64,000 nt of DNA, from NCBI RefSeq assembly GCF_032594355.1, contig NZ_CP131061.1:1831113-1895112 (forward strand). Reading direction: 5' to 3'. Below, piece after piece: positions 7,944 to 16,158 of the stretch; positions within the stretch are counted from its first letter, which is position 1; each line of letters starts with the position of its first letter. The notes under the pieces are model-generated. The model saw nothing but the letters and a program-made list of their open reading frames with translations. It ran no database searches and had not been told where the DNA came from. This DNA is from Methanolapillus ohkumae. GTDB taxonomy: Archaea > Halobacteriota > Methanosarcinia > Methanosarcinales > Methanosarcinaceae. The position numbers were made by a program, and so were the translations under genes.

Positions 7944-8945
7944 TCAACTCTTTCCCTTAACTTTTCCCTTTTTCAAAAACAAAAATGGTTTGTAGCCCGG
8001 CCTTATTTTCAATAAAATCTGTGAAATCACAACCAACACCGGAAGTTCTATCAGTGGTCCAATGACCAACGCCAGCGCAATCAAGGGACTTTCCGGAAAG
8101 GCTGAAACCGCAATTGCCAACGACAATGGCGAATTTCGGGCCAACGTTGTCAGATTTAAAGCGGCGGTGTCTTCATAATTCATTTGAAGCGTACGCCCGA
8201 CGACTTGCCCGAGAAGAAACGTCGCGGCGAAAAAAATCAGAACCGGAACGAGCATTTGAAGAAGAAGTCCCGGATTTTTGAGCAACAATTCACCTTGGGA
8301 CGCAAACATGGCGATGATGGCCAAATTCAAAAACAAAAACTGCATGTTGTCATTGTGGATGAGAATCTTGTTTTCAAACTTTTCCGTTCCCCATTTTAAC
8401 ACAAATAATTTTCTAAAAATCGTGGCGGCGACAAACGGAATCAAAAGAACAATGACAATGCTTTTGACCAACGTCAGCATGTCAATTTCAACAACGCTGC
8501 CCGCAAAAACATACAAATAGACCGGCAAAAGCGCAATCTGCAAAATCAGATTGATCGGCAGCTGAGCAGCCCCCAGACTCACATTTCCTTTGGCGGCGCC
8601 GGTAAAAATAATGTACCAATCCGTGCACGGCGTCACCATCAGCATCAAAAACCCTACTTGAAGGTCAGGCGACCCGGTCAAAAACAAATCCGCCAAAAAC
8701 CAAGCGAAAAGCGGTGTCCAGACAAAATTAAAAATGACAGCGGTGGACGCAAATTTTACATTTTTAAATGCTTTCCCAAGACTGCCCAAATCAATTTGTA
8801 AGAATACGCCAAAAAGCATAATCATCAAAAACGGCTCAACCAGCATGCTTGCGTTTGCGCCGACCAATTCCGATTGCCCGAGAAAAACACCGATAAAAAT
8901 CGACACCAAAATAATAACTGTCCGGAATTGGTTGAGAAAATTCAA
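7944..8945 (-). CDS. ACR3/bile-acid:sodium symporter superfamily transporter, possibly arsenite efflux
   Basis: A 333-residue integral membrane protein with about ten hydrophobic segments. The fourth carries MVTPCTDWYIIFTGAAKGN, which matches the conserved PCT cysteine motif of ACR3-type arsenite exporters in the BASS superfamily. The later motif NLTTLARNSPLSLAIA is also typical. ACR3 proteins export arsenite with proton exchange; other BASS members move organic anions, so arsenite is likely but not proven. The start is TTG at 8945, preceded by GGGGAT five bases upstream. There is no arsR or arsenate reductase gene nearby, so it appears to be a single-gene unit. Stop is TAA. Confidence 0.75.
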   Translation of the reverse strand: MNFLNQFRTVIILVSIFIGVFLGQSELVGANASMLVEPFLMIMLFGVFLQIDLGSLGKAFKNVKFASTAVIFNFVWTPLFAWFLADLFLTGSPDLQVGFLMLMVTPCTDWYIIFTGAAKGNVSLGAAQLPINLILQIALLPVYLYVFAGSVVEIDMLTLVKSIVIVLLIPFVAATIFRKLFVLKWGTEKFENKILIHNDNMQFLFLNLAIIAMFASQGELLLKNPGLLLQMLVPVLIFFAATFLLGQVVGRTLQMNYEDTAALNLTTLARNSPLSLAIAVSAFPESPLIALALVIGPLIELPVLVVISQILLKIRPGYKPFLFLKKGKVKGKS

Positions 8946-9388
8946 TTGAGATCCCCGTAAATTTGGATTGAAATATTCATTTTATTATTTTATCCGTTTT
9001 ATTATTTTATTGTTTTATTTTGTTTTTATTTTATTATTTTATCCGTTTTATTATTTTATTGTTTTATTTTGTTTTTATTTTCTTTTATTTTCTTTTTTTT
9101 CGTTTTACTTTCTTTTTATTTTTTTTTATTTTTACTTTAATTTTATTCGATTTATTTTTAATTTTATTCAATTTATTTTGATTTTAATTCAACTAATATT
9201 TAATTTTTTGATTTTATTCTATTTATTGCTCTTGTTTTTTTACATTTTCCCTAAAAAATTGATTTAGGGTTATCTTTTTAATATCAGAGAGTTATTTTAC
9301 ATTTTGGTTTTTAGTCTATAATTTGAAATCCGTCTCCGTATTGGAACAAATTATAGATGGTTGACAATTTTTTAGGATGGTTTTAGAA
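8946..9388. repeat. T-rich low-complexity spacer with a doubled unit of about 50 bp
   Basis: No gene is supported. Bases 8975-9075 hold two near-identical copies of a unit containing TTATTATTTTATCCG followed by TTATTATTTTATTG, and the rest is T-rich to about 9250. The promoter of the methyltransferase gene must lie between about 9250 and 9388, but I cannot place it with confidence. The frame open on the plus strand is almost pure Phe/Leu/Ile and is rejected as coding. Confidence 0.6.
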
Positions 9389-10408
9389 ATGACAACGTTA
9401 AAAGAAAATCTCTTAAAAGCTTTAAACGGCGAACCCGTTGAAAAAACGCCGGTTGTCTCCGTGACACAAACCGGAATTGTCGAATTGATGGACTTGGTCA
9501 ACGCTCCGTGGCCGGAATCTCAATCCAATGCCAAAATGATGGCAGACTTAGCTGTTGCCGCTCACGAACTTGGCGGCCTTGAAGCCGTCCGCGTCCCCTA
9601 TTGTTTAACAGTCCTTGCGCAAGCGATGGGCTGCGAAGTCAACATGGGAACCAAAAACCGGCAGCCGTCCGTGACGGCGCATCCATATGAAAAACCGGAA
9701 ATGCTGGACGATGCCAAAAAGCCGGACTTAAAAAATGCCGGAAGAATCCCGGCCGTTTTGGAAGCCATTCGATTGGTTCGCCAAAAAGTCGGACCCGATG
9801 TTCCGATTATCGGCGGCATGGAAGGACCGATTACGCTTGCGTCCGACCTGTGCAGTGTGAAATCATTTATGAAATGGTCCATTAAAAAACCGGATGACCT
9901 CAAACGGGTGATTGATTTCGCAAATGTTGCCGCCATTGAATATGCCAACTTGATGGTGGAAGCCGGCGCAGATATTATTTGTATTGCCGACCCGGTTTCA
10001 TCTCCGGACCTGATGAGCCCGCAAGATTTCCATGACAAACTCATGGGAGCCATTACTGAATTTGCCGACAAAGTCAAGGCACCGGTTGTTCTTCACGTCT
10101 GCGGAAATGTGACCGCCATTTTAAATGACATGGCCGACTGTCACTGCAAAGGACTCAGTATTGAAGAAAAAGTGGAAGATGTTAAGGGTGCCGTTGAACT
10201 CACCAAAGGCCGTGCCGTCATTATCGGAAATGTCTCCAGCCCATTCGTGCTTTTAAGCGGAGATCCGGCAAAAGTCGCCGCTGCTGTCAATAATGCGCTG
10301 GATGCCGGTGTTGCCATTCTTGCGCCGGGATGCGGAATCGCGCCGATGACACCGCTTGCCAACATCAAAGCGATGGTGGACGCACGAAACAAATATTTCC
10401 AAAAATAA
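9389..10408 (+). CDS. mtaA: Methylcobamide:coenzyme M methyltransferase, MtaA/MtbA type
   Basis: A 339-residue protein of the uroporphyrinogen decarboxylase-like fold. It transfers the methyl group from a methylated corrinoid protein to coenzyme M, giving methyl-CoM for methanogenesis. The zinc ligands are visible as LHVCGN (HxC) and APGCGI (C). The segments VSVTQTGIVELMDLVNAPWP, GTKNRQPSV and IGGMEGPITLASDL match the methanol- and methylamine-specific isozymes; the APWPE and MEAGAD-like segments look closer to MtaA. MtaA and MtbA cannot be separated with certainty by eye. I prefer ATG 9389 over ATG 9377 because AGGATGG then sits at ribosome-site distance. A strong terminator follows. Neighbouring pyl genes fit methylotrophy. 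Stop is TAA. Confidence 0.85.
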   Translation: MTTLKENLLKALNGEPVEKTPVVSVTQTGIVELMDLVNAPWPESQSNAKMMADLAVAAHELGGLEAVRVPYCLTVLAQAMGCEVNMGTKNRQPSVTAHPYEKPEMLDDAKKPDLKNAGRIPAVLEAIRLVRQKVGPDVPIIGGMEGPITLASDLCSVKSFMKWSIKKPDDLKRVIDFANVAAIEYANLMVEAGADIICIADPVSSPDLMSPQDFHDKLMGAITEFADKVKAPVVLHVCGNVTAILNDMADCHCKGLSIEEKVEDVKGAVELTKGRAVIIGNVSSPFVLLSGDPAKVAAAVNNALDAGVAILAPGCGIAPMTPLANIKAMVDARNKYFQK

Positions 10409-10475
10409 GGAAGAAATATTCTCGAACACAGATGAATAATTAAAATATCAAAATCAAATAGTTCAAAAAACATAT

Positions 10476-10507
10476 GCCGGCAGCAAAATTGTTGCCGGCT
10501 TTTTTTA
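10476..10507 (+). terminator. Intrinsic-type terminator after the methyltransferase gene
   Basis: Stem GCCGGCA/TGCCGGC around the loop GCAAAATTGT, followed directly by a run of seven T. It lies about 70 bases after the stop codon. Confidence 0.8.
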
Positions 10508-10721
10508 TTTATTTTTCAAAAATGGATTTTTAGATAATTATGTCGCAGATGGCTGTTCATTTTATCACCAGTCGCAGCAAAAAAGATGTTTGAAAAATTG
10601 AAATCCGACATAAAATTGTATGAAAACGAGCATGGGGTTATTGTAACTGATTTTGAAAATGATCCGACATACCCATAAAAATGAAAAAAGAATGAATGAT
10701 CTAAAACGTAATAATTTTACA

Positions 10722-11147
10722 TTATAACCATAGCACCCAAAGTATTGCAACAAGTGATAATAAAATTACAAAACAAGAAGAGCTGCGTGGATTTTGTATG
10801 ATGAAATTCCCAATTTTGTTACGTTCTGATAATGAATTTGATGTATCTTGTATAGGTTGTATAGGAAATCGATTTATCCAATTCTCCATATAAATTATTA
10901 AAATGCACATCGCAATATACATTAGAAGAATGGAAATATTAAAAAACAAAAACAATAACCCAATACATACATTTTCTTTTGTTAAATTTGTAGATTGGGT
11001 TAAAATATTCCAAATATCTCTCAGAGTGTCAAAAATACTATCTGACAATTCATATGATTTGCTCGCAATAAACACTGCAGAAGTCATCCAAACTGCTTTT
11101 GTCAACAGAATAAGAGTTGGTGTTCTTATCAAATTCATACAAATCAT
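10722..11147 (-). CDS. Membrane protein of unknown function, translationally coupled to pylB
   Basis: A 141-residue protein whose ATG overlaps the pylB stop as ATGA (11144-11147), which implies translation coupling in the pylT-pylS-pylB transcript. Two clear membrane helices are visible: one near residues 60-85 (GLLFLFFNISILLMYIAMCI) and one at the C-terminus (CFVILLSLVAILWVLWL). The segment TPTLILLTKAVWMTSAVFIA may be a weaker third helix. The family is not recognised. In other Methanosarcinaceae pylC and pylD occupy this position; this protein resembles neither. Stop is TAA. Confidence 0.65.
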   Translation of the reverse strand: MICMNLIRTPTLILLTKAVWMTSAVFIASKSYELSDSIFDTLRDIWNILTQSTNLTKENVCIGLLFLFFNISILLMYIAMCILIIYMENWINRFPIQPIQDTSNSLSERNKIGNFIIQNPRSSSCFVILLSLVAILWVLWL

Positions 11148-12250
11148 TGATTCCGCTTCAAATATTTTTCAAAGTCCGCTTGCGTTCCCGGCCGCATTCC
11201 CATTGTTTTGAGCCGCTCAATCACACTTTTTGCGTCACGTTTTCTTGCCGACAACGGAACGTCGCGGTCAAAATTCACAACACCTTCTAATGTCGAGTCC
11301 GCTGAAATAATCGATGTCACCACATTCGCCCCGGCATTGAGGCGGTCGACCATTCCGTCAATTCCGGCAACGTCAAGGGATGCCGGAATAAACCGGTCCG
11401 GAAACAAAAACCGAAGAACGGAAATAATTTTAAGTTCCATGAGATATGGCGCTTGAATTGTTTTTTCTAAAGGCGTTCCGGGCTGTGGCTCAAACGTCAT
11501 GACACGGACTTGATCCGGATCCGATTTTTGCATTTCCCGAAGCGAATAAAGTGCTGACTTCACATCGTCCACCACAAAATCCGGTGTGTTGAGAACAGAT
11601 TTTGAAAAACCGGTGAGGATGCCGTCTTCCGTACACATGCCGGCCGCTTTGGCCGCGTTTCGTGCTTGAATTCGCCCCTCAAAAGACTGACCGACCCGCA
11701 ATTTTTCATACAAATCCCGCTGATAAGTTTCTTGGTAAAGCGCAAAAAAATCGGCGCCGGCTTCGGCTAATTTTTGAATGAGATCATCGCTCACGACGCC
11801 GGGAGAAATCATCACCGGAAGACCGGCAACTTCTTGGGCGATTTGGACAAATTCAATCAAATTTTCGGGATGATTGTGGAAATGCGGGTCTTCGCCCATC
11901 GTTAAATCAATCATGTGCACGCCTTCGTTTTTGAGTTTTGCGCACATTTCCCGAAGTTCCCCGGGCGTTAACCGGTAGCGGTCAATATTATTGGCAGCAC
12001 GGTAATAGCAAAAAGCACATTTGTTTTTACAATAAGTGGAAAAATAAACAAAACTGTAAAGATAGACATTGTTGGAAAAAAAGTGATTGCGTACAGCTCT
12101 TGCCGCCTCAAACATCTTTTGAAGATCTTCATCGTCCGTCGCGGAAAGCATGCTCAAAATCGCATCGTCCGAAATCGCTTGTTTGGAAATTCGGTCAGAC
12201 ACGAACTTAGAAATGTCCGCTTCATTCATATTTTTAAAATAATCCGTCAA
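11144..12250 (-). CDS. pylB: Methylornithine synthase PylB
   Basis: A radical SAM enzyme that converts L-lysine to (3R)-3-methyl-D-ornithine, the first step of pyrrolysine biosynthesis. The cluster motif CKNKCAFC (CxxxCxxC) lies near residue 65 in the context FVYFSTYCKNKCAFCYYRAA. HMIDLTMGEDPHFHN, MISPGV, LALYQETY-like FALYQETYQRDLYEKLRVGQ, EDGILTG, PASLDVAGIDG and NAGANVVTSII are all PylB-specific stretches. The start is uncertain: TTG 12250 has GGGGAG six bases upstream, GTG 12253 and TTG 12265 are alternatives. It follows pylS after a repeat-filled gap and overlaps the next gene by ATGA. pylC and pylD, needed for the later steps, are not in this window. Stop is TGA. Confidence 0.93.
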   Translation of the reverse strand: MTDYFKNMNEADISKFVSDRISKQAISDDAILSMLSATDDEDLQKMFEAARAVRNHFFSNNVYLYSFVYFSTYCKNKCAFCYYRAANNIDRYRLTPGELREMCAKLKNEGVHMIDLTMGEDPHFHNHPENLIEFVQIAQEVAGLPVMISPGVVSDDLIQKLAEAGADFFALYQETYQRDLYEKLRVGQSFEGRIQARNAAKAAGMCTEDGILTGFSKSVLNTPDFVVDDVKSALYSLREMQKSDPDQVRVMTFEPQPGTPLEKTIQAPYLMELKIISVLRFLFPDRFIPASLDVAGIDGMVDRLNAGANVVTSIISADSTLEGVVNFDRDVPLSARKRDAKSVIERLKTMGMRPGTQADFEKYLKRNQ

Positions 12251-12320
12251 CACACACTCCCCCAAAAAACACGGTCACCCAATATTTTTTTAAATTTACA
12301 AGTTGTTTTAAATTTAAAAA

Positions 12321-12410
12321 ATCGTTTTTTAATTTGCAAAATCGTTTTTTAATTTGCAAAATCGTTTTTTAATTTGCAAAATCGTTTTTTAATTTGCAAA
12401 ATCGTTTTTA
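12321..12410. repeat. 20-bp perfect tandem repeat between pylS and pylB
   Basis: Four identical units of ATCGTTTTTTAATTTGCAAA (12321-12400) and a half unit to 12410. They fill most of the 160-bp gap between pylS and pylB. On the transcribed minus strand each unit reads as an A-rich run, so the array could affect RNA structure or stability; unit number is probably variable between strains. Confidence 0.9.
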
Positions 12411-12413
12411 AAA

Positions 12414-13814
12414 TTACAATTTTGTGTAAATGCCGTTATAATAAAATTCCGAGCGGCTGCCCCGCTTAATATTTTTAAATTTGTGTCGGGCTTTAAGCAA
12501 ACGTTCCAGCCCGAATCCGGCACCGATCCACGGTTTGCTGACGCCCCAGTCCATATCCATCGGAACCGGACCGACCACCGCGGACGATAATTCCATATCG
12601 CCATGCATCACGTCCACCGTCGCGCCGTAAACCATGCACTCGTCTCCCTCAATCGTGTAATCAATTCCAAGGAACGTCAAGAATTCATCCAGAAGCGCGA
12701 TTAAGTTTTCCCGAGTCGACCCTTCTCCCATCTGACAGAAATTCACCATTGTGAATTCTTCCAAGTGGCTGCTGCCATCGGATTCTTTGCGGTAGCAGGG
12801 TCCGATTTCAAATATTTTCACCGGATCCGGCAAGACTTTATCGAATCGAGCCAAATAATTGTAAAGCACCGGCGCCAGCATTGGGCGCAGGCATAAATTG
12901 TCATCTGTCCGGAAGATTTGTTTGGATAATTCCTCATCTTTGTCAATTCCCATTCGGATGATGTATTCTTCAGGAATCAGAATGGAGGATTTGATTTCAA
13001 TAAATCCTTTGGAAATTAAAAAGGCAGAGATATCACGTTCCAATTTTGCAAGCATGTGTTCGCGACTGTTTGCGTAGATGTCGCACAATTCTTTTTTCCG
13101 GCGGCCGGTCAACAAGGATTCAATTTCGGAAAAGCTCATGTCTGTTTGTTCCAAATCAATTTCATCATCGGACACAAGCAGGGACTCCAGCCGGCTTCGC
13201 TGAGACGGAGAAAAAGATTTCTTTTCGGTTTTTTCGGTTTTTTCCGCTTTTACATTCTGTTGCTCCGACTGTTCCGGTTTTTCAGTGGGGTTGGAATTGG
13301 ACATAAATTTAACTTCCGATTTTGATTCTGGTTTCATGGAACCCGAATCTGATTTCATGGAAACAGATTCTGTTTTTTGTGTGGCCGGAATCTGAGACAG
13401 TGGCGGCTGGAATGGCACCGGCTGGGATGGCACCGGCTGGGATGACACCGGCTGGGATGACACCGTTGAAACGGGCCTCGACGTGTCTTTTTTTCCGACT
13501 TTTTTGGAAACGGATGCTTTGGCGATCGGCTCAACAAAAGTAATTCCTTCATAGAAGTTTTTGGAAACAAACCGTTGGATGCGGTCGTCCGACAAACGGC
13601 ATTTTTTACAGACTTTTTTGTATTTCGAATTGCGAAGAGAGCGTGCCGACGCGCTGTTTCTTGAATTTCTGGCCGTGACCACATCGCCGCAATCCATCGT
13701 AATACGAATATTTTGCCGGGAAACCTCATACCGGGAAACACCGTGAAGAACATCTTTTCGAGAAAGCCAAACACCATTGAGTTTGACAAGTCTTTCAAGG
13801 GTTGGGCGGTCCAT
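12414..13814 (-). CDS. pylS: Pyrrolysyl-tRNA synthetase, fused PylSn-PylSc form
   Basis: Charges tRNA-Pyl with pyrrolysine so that UAG can be decoded. The protein has 466 residues: an N-terminal tRNA-binding domain (about 1-100, starting MDRPTLERLVKLNGVWLSRK), a low-complexity linker (about 100-200) and the class II catalytic domain. Pocket residues are conserved: N358 and C360 in VNFCQMGEG, Y396 in VYGATVDVM and W429 in KPWIGAGFG, each 12 positions later than N346, C348, Y384 and W417 of the Methanosarcina mazei enzyme. The linker holds SQPVP repeats from a 15-bp unit, which explains the extra length. The fused domain points to Methanosarcinaceae and not Methanomassiliicoccales. It lies 72 bases after pylT. 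Stop is TAA. Confidence 0.97.
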   Translation of the reverse strand: MDRPTLERLVKLNGVWLSRKDVLHGVSRYEVSRQNIRITMDCGDVVTARNSRNSASARSLRNSKYKKVCKKCRLSDDRIQRFVSKNFYEGITFVEPIAKASVSKKVGKKDTSRPVSTVSSQPVSSQPVPSQPVPFQPPLSQIPATQKTESVSMKSDSGSMKPESKSEVKFMSNSNPTEKPEQSEQQNVKAEKTEKTEKKSFSPSQRSRLESLLVSDDEIDLEQTDMSFSEIESLLTGRRKKELCDIYANSREHMLAKLERDISAFLISKGFIEIKSSILIPEEYIIRMGIDKDEELSKQIFRTDDNLCLRPMLAPVLYNYLARFDKVLPDPVKIFEIGPCYRKESDGSSHLEEFTMVNFCQMGEGSTRENLIALLDEFLTFLGIDYTIEGDECMVYGATVDVMHGDMELSSAVVGPVPMDMDWGVSKPWIGAGFGLERLLKARHKFKNIKRGSRSEFYYNGIYTKL

Positions 13815-13886
13815 TTTTAAGTCAATCCTGAGGTTTTTTGAAAAAGTTTAATTTGAAAAATTGATGATTTAAAAAAATGAAAAGGA

Positions 13887-13955
13887 CGGAGACCCCGGGA
13901 ATCTAACCCGGCTAAACGGATCTAGAGTCCATTCGATCTACCTGACCAGATCTCC
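13887..13955 (-). tRNA. pylT: tRNA-Pyl (anticodon CUA)
   Basis: Read on the minus strand: acceptor GGAGATC pairs with GGTCTCC, discriminator G, anticodon stem ATGGA/TCCGT with a seven-base loop CTCTAGA and anticodon CTA, T-arm CCGGG/CCCGG. The very small D-loop region and the overall order match the unusual tRNA-Pyl of Methanosarcina. CCA is not encoded (TCC follows). The base after the anticodon is G; I recall A at this place in M. barkeri. It is the amber suppressor tRNA that pylS charges. Confidence 0.95.
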
Positions 13956-13984
13956 TTTTGCCGATTTTGGAATTCCCCCCGACT

Positions 13985-13993
13985 CTTTTTAAA
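13985..13993 (-). promoter_or_regulatory. Candidate TATA box of the pyl transcript
   Basis: TTTAAAAAG on the minus strand, centred about 34 bases upstream of the tRNA 5' end. That distance fits transcription starting a few bases before the tRNA, as for other archaeal tRNA genes. The rest of 13994-14157 is AT-rich with repeated GATGGATTTGAT units and no gene. Confidence 0.4.
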
Positions 13994-14157
13994 CAAAAGG
14001 CAAGCGGGAAGTTGCAGAAGAATAAGCCGTTTTTTGAATTAAATACTTTCCCACAAAATGGACGGATTTGATGGATTTGATGATTTTGATGGATTTGATG
14101 ATTTTTTAAAAAATCCATTAAATGATCAATTTTATGCAAAAATTATCAATTAAATGA

Positions 14158-15258
14158 TCAGTATAAAAATTTAGACATATGGGATTGTGCCAAAACCGCC
14201 AGGCATGTTTTGTTGAAATCATTTTCAAAAGAACCGTTTTTTTCCTGAATGGAGAAAAGTTTTGGAAGGGACGCAACACAGGCTGGATTGTCCACCCGGG
14301 ACAGCGCCAGCAAAACCAGGCAGCTTGTTGCGGTTGAGTTCCAAAAACCGTTCCTTCGTTCCAGAATCAGCCAATTGGATTTTCGGGAAATAAATTCCGA
14401 AACTTCCAAATCTTCGGCGCCGGAAAAAAGCCGAAGTTCCCGCTGCTTTTGAAGTGCTGTTAAAATAAGTGCGGTCGTCCCCGGAAATTTCCATTCCAAA
14501 AGATCGCGCCGGCACACATCCAAACACACATCGGGCTCAAAGATTCCGGCGTCAGCCGTGGCGGCCAATGCATAAACCAAATCATAAATATCGTCTGTTC
14601 CGGCTGCCCAATTCTTTTTTTGAGTGATCAGTTCATCGGTTGCTTTTTGGAGGGAGGTTTGAAGATTTTTTTGCGCTGCCGCGTCAAAATAAATATCGGA
14701 GCCGGAAGAATCGGAAGAAGAACCTGCCCGGCTCAGATATTTTTGAACGACGGACAAACAAGAAACCGCACGCGCCGTATCTTTGATGTCCCCAAAAGAA
14801 CCGTTTTGATTTTGTTTTTGAAGAAGAGTCAGCGTTGCCGGCAAAAAAACCGGTGTTTTACTCCAATAAAGAGAACATAAAATTAAATTGGACAACTCTT
14901 TGACCGAAAAATCAAAATGCGGCTTGCCGTCCTTGCCGTTTATTTGAGAGAGAATCCAAGAGAAACTGCGCCCAATCGACAAAAAAGCTTGATTGGAAAT
15001 TTCAACGACTTCCTCATCCAAGTGTCGGGAAAAATCCAAATCCGAATCCTCCGAAAAATAATATCCATCGGAACCGGAATCCGAACTTTCGAGACTTTGG
15101 ACGTCTGTGTCTTGACCGTTTGTATCTTGACCGTCCGCATCTTGACTGTCCGCGTCTTGACCGTCCGCATCTTGACCGTCCGCATCTTGACCGTCCGCAT
15201 CTTGACCGTCCGCATCTTGACCGTCTGTATCTCGAATGTTAACTTTTTGTCTGCTCAT
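14158..15258 (-). CDS. Prenyltransferase/squalene-cyclase-like alpha-toroid protein with repeat N-terminus
   Basis: About 366 residues. The body has repeated QxxNGSF-type motifs of the alpha/alpha-toroid fold: QKQNQNGSFGDIKDTARAVS, RRNGFWNSTATSCLVLLALS and QEKNGSFENDFNKTCLAVLA, spaced as in terpene cyclases, prenyltransferase beta subunits and complement-like proteins. No DxDD catalytic acid motif is evident, so an enzymatic role is doubtful. Residues about 10-55 are a DGQDA/DTDGQ repeat from a 15-bp unit, with an acidic, Ser-rich stretch behind. ATG 15258 is preferred (GAGG close upstream); TTG 15267 is the alternative. It is the nearest gene upstream of pylT on the same strand, 200 bases away. 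Stop is TGA. Confidence 0.6.
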   Translation of the reverse strand: MSRQKVNIRDTDGQDADGQDADGQDADGQDADGQDADSQDADGQDTNGQDTDVQSLESSDSGSDGYYFSEDSDLDFSRHLDEEVVEISNQAFLSIGRSFSWILSQINGKDGKPHFDFSVKELSNLILCSLYWSKTPVFLPATLTLLQKQNQNGSFGDIKDTARAVSCLSVVQKYLSRAGSSSDSSGSDIYFDAAAQKNLQTSLQKATDELITQKKNWAAGTDDIYDLVYALAATADAGIFEPDVCLDVCRRDLLEWKFPGTTALILTALQKQRELRLFSGAEDLEVSEFISRKSNWLILERRNGFWNSTATSCLVLLALSRVDNPACVASLPKLFSIQEKNGSFENDFNKTCLAVLAQSHMSKFLY

Positions 15259-15864
15259 GTTCCTCAAACAAAAATAAGAATCGGAGTATAAAAAAGTAAC
15301 ATCTTGATTTGAATAATAATAAAAATCAAAAAAATAATAAAATCGACGATAAAAACGATAATAATATTAAAAATAACAAGGACCGTTTACGGCAAATCAG
15401 TTAATTCAAATTTAAAGACAGTTGGAACGATTAAAAAAAGGAGTTTCCACGTTGTGGAAACTCTTGTGTGTGTGTTTTTATATGGGTTTGTGGTTTTATA
15501 GAATGTGTGGTTTTAGACTTTTTGAACATGAACGTTTTTCAAAAGAATCCAAAAGCAACTTTTACAAAGAACAACCCCTATAAAAACCTGTTGTTGATTT
15601 TAAGGAAGCCGTTGTATAAAATTGACAAAACCGGCACGGAAAATCAATCAGTTTTTGAATTTTACCGTTATAATATGCAAACATAATTGTAGTATAATAT
15701 AACAACACGCCTGTATTTCGGATTGGCTAATTTATTTCCATCATTTTTTTGAAATCGGAAGAAATTCGATTTTCCGGATATGCTTTTATAGTTTGAATGG
15801 ATTGTATATTTGCATTATTATAATTATAATTGTTTTTTTATACAAAATATAATGAGGTTTTGAA
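15259..15864. other. AT-rich divergent intergenic region with one perfect hairpin
   Basis: No gene is supported. It separates the minus-strand toroid gene from the plus-strand DUF2892 gene and should contain both promoters. A perfect 10-bp hairpin GAGTTTCCAC, loop GTT, GTGGAAACTC lies at 15441-15463, with an A-run before it and a T-rich tail after TTGTGTGTGTG. A short open frame at 15468-15686 lacks a ribosome site and protein-like composition. Confidence 0.5.
15441..15463. other. Isolated perfect hairpin/palindrome
   Basis: GAGTTTCCAC-GTT-GTGGAAACTC, preceded by AAAAAAAG and followed by a T-rich stretch. It could be a terminator for an unrecognised transcript or an operator between divergent genes. 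No gene ends nearby on either strand. Confidence 0.4.
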
Positions 15865-16158
15865 ATGTTTTGGATGATTGCGGAACATCTGATGGGCGTA
15901 AAAGGCCTGGCAAGCTTAGATGAAAAAATACCTTTTAAATTTGAAAGAAACATCGGACGGGAAGACCGGGTTCGAAGATTCCTTATCGGTTCCGTCGCGT
16001 TAATCGCTCTTATTTTTGTCCGGCGCGGATTTATTTTCCGGTATTTCCTCGGACTGGCCGCCCTGGCCGGACTTGTGACGGCTTACACTAAATTCTCACC
16101 GGTTTACGCGTTAATCGGGGAAAATACGACCAAAAAAGGAAAGAAGAAAAATAAGTAA
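15865..16158 (+). CDS. DUF2892-family membrane protein
   Basis: A 97-residue protein. The core FERNIGREDRVRRFLIGSVA followed by two hydrophobic helices (ALIALIFV and YFLGLAALAGLVTAY) matches DUF2892, the YgaP-type small inner-membrane domain. The C-terminus is basic (TTKKGKKKNK). ATG is preceded by GAGGT. Function is unknown; in bacteria the domain is often fused to rhodanese, but no rhodanese is seen here. Stop is TAA. Confidence 0.75.
   Translation: MFWMIAEHLMGVKGLASLDEKIPFKFERNIGREDRVRRFLIGSVALIALIFVRRGFIFRYFLGLAALAGLVTAYTKFSPVYALIGENTTKKGKKKNK

Noticed and set aside
8968..9267. Open frame of 99 codons made of Phe, Leu, Ile and Tyr
   Set aside because: It lies in a T-rich repeat, has no ribosome site and no balanced composition. 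It is a by-product of base composition.
9377..9388. ATG 9377 as start of the methyltransferase gene
   Set aside because: AGG would touch the start codon; ATG 9389 places AGGATGG at normal spacing and gives the usual family N-terminus.
10541..10680. Possible small frameshifted gene (MSQMAVHFITSRSKK / FEKLKSDIKLYENEHG) after the methyltransferase terminator
   Set aside because: The two frames could be joined by removing one A from an A6 run and the second part looks protein-like, but the total is about 45 codons with no ribosome site or recognised family.
10565..10753. Minus-strand frame of 62 codons behind the pylB-coupled gene
   Set aside because: No ribosome site, odd aromatic and Cys-rich composition, and it overlaps the end of the 141-residue gene.
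13887..13955. Reading the tRNA at 13.9 kb as an ordinary suppressor or a tRNA remnant
   Set aside because: All stems pair, the loop has anticodon CUA, and pylS lies directly downstream, so tRNA-Pyl is the only reasonable call.
15468..15686. Plus-strand frame of 72 codons in the divergent spacer
   Set aside because: No ribosome site and no family-like sequence; it starts in the tail of a hairpin.
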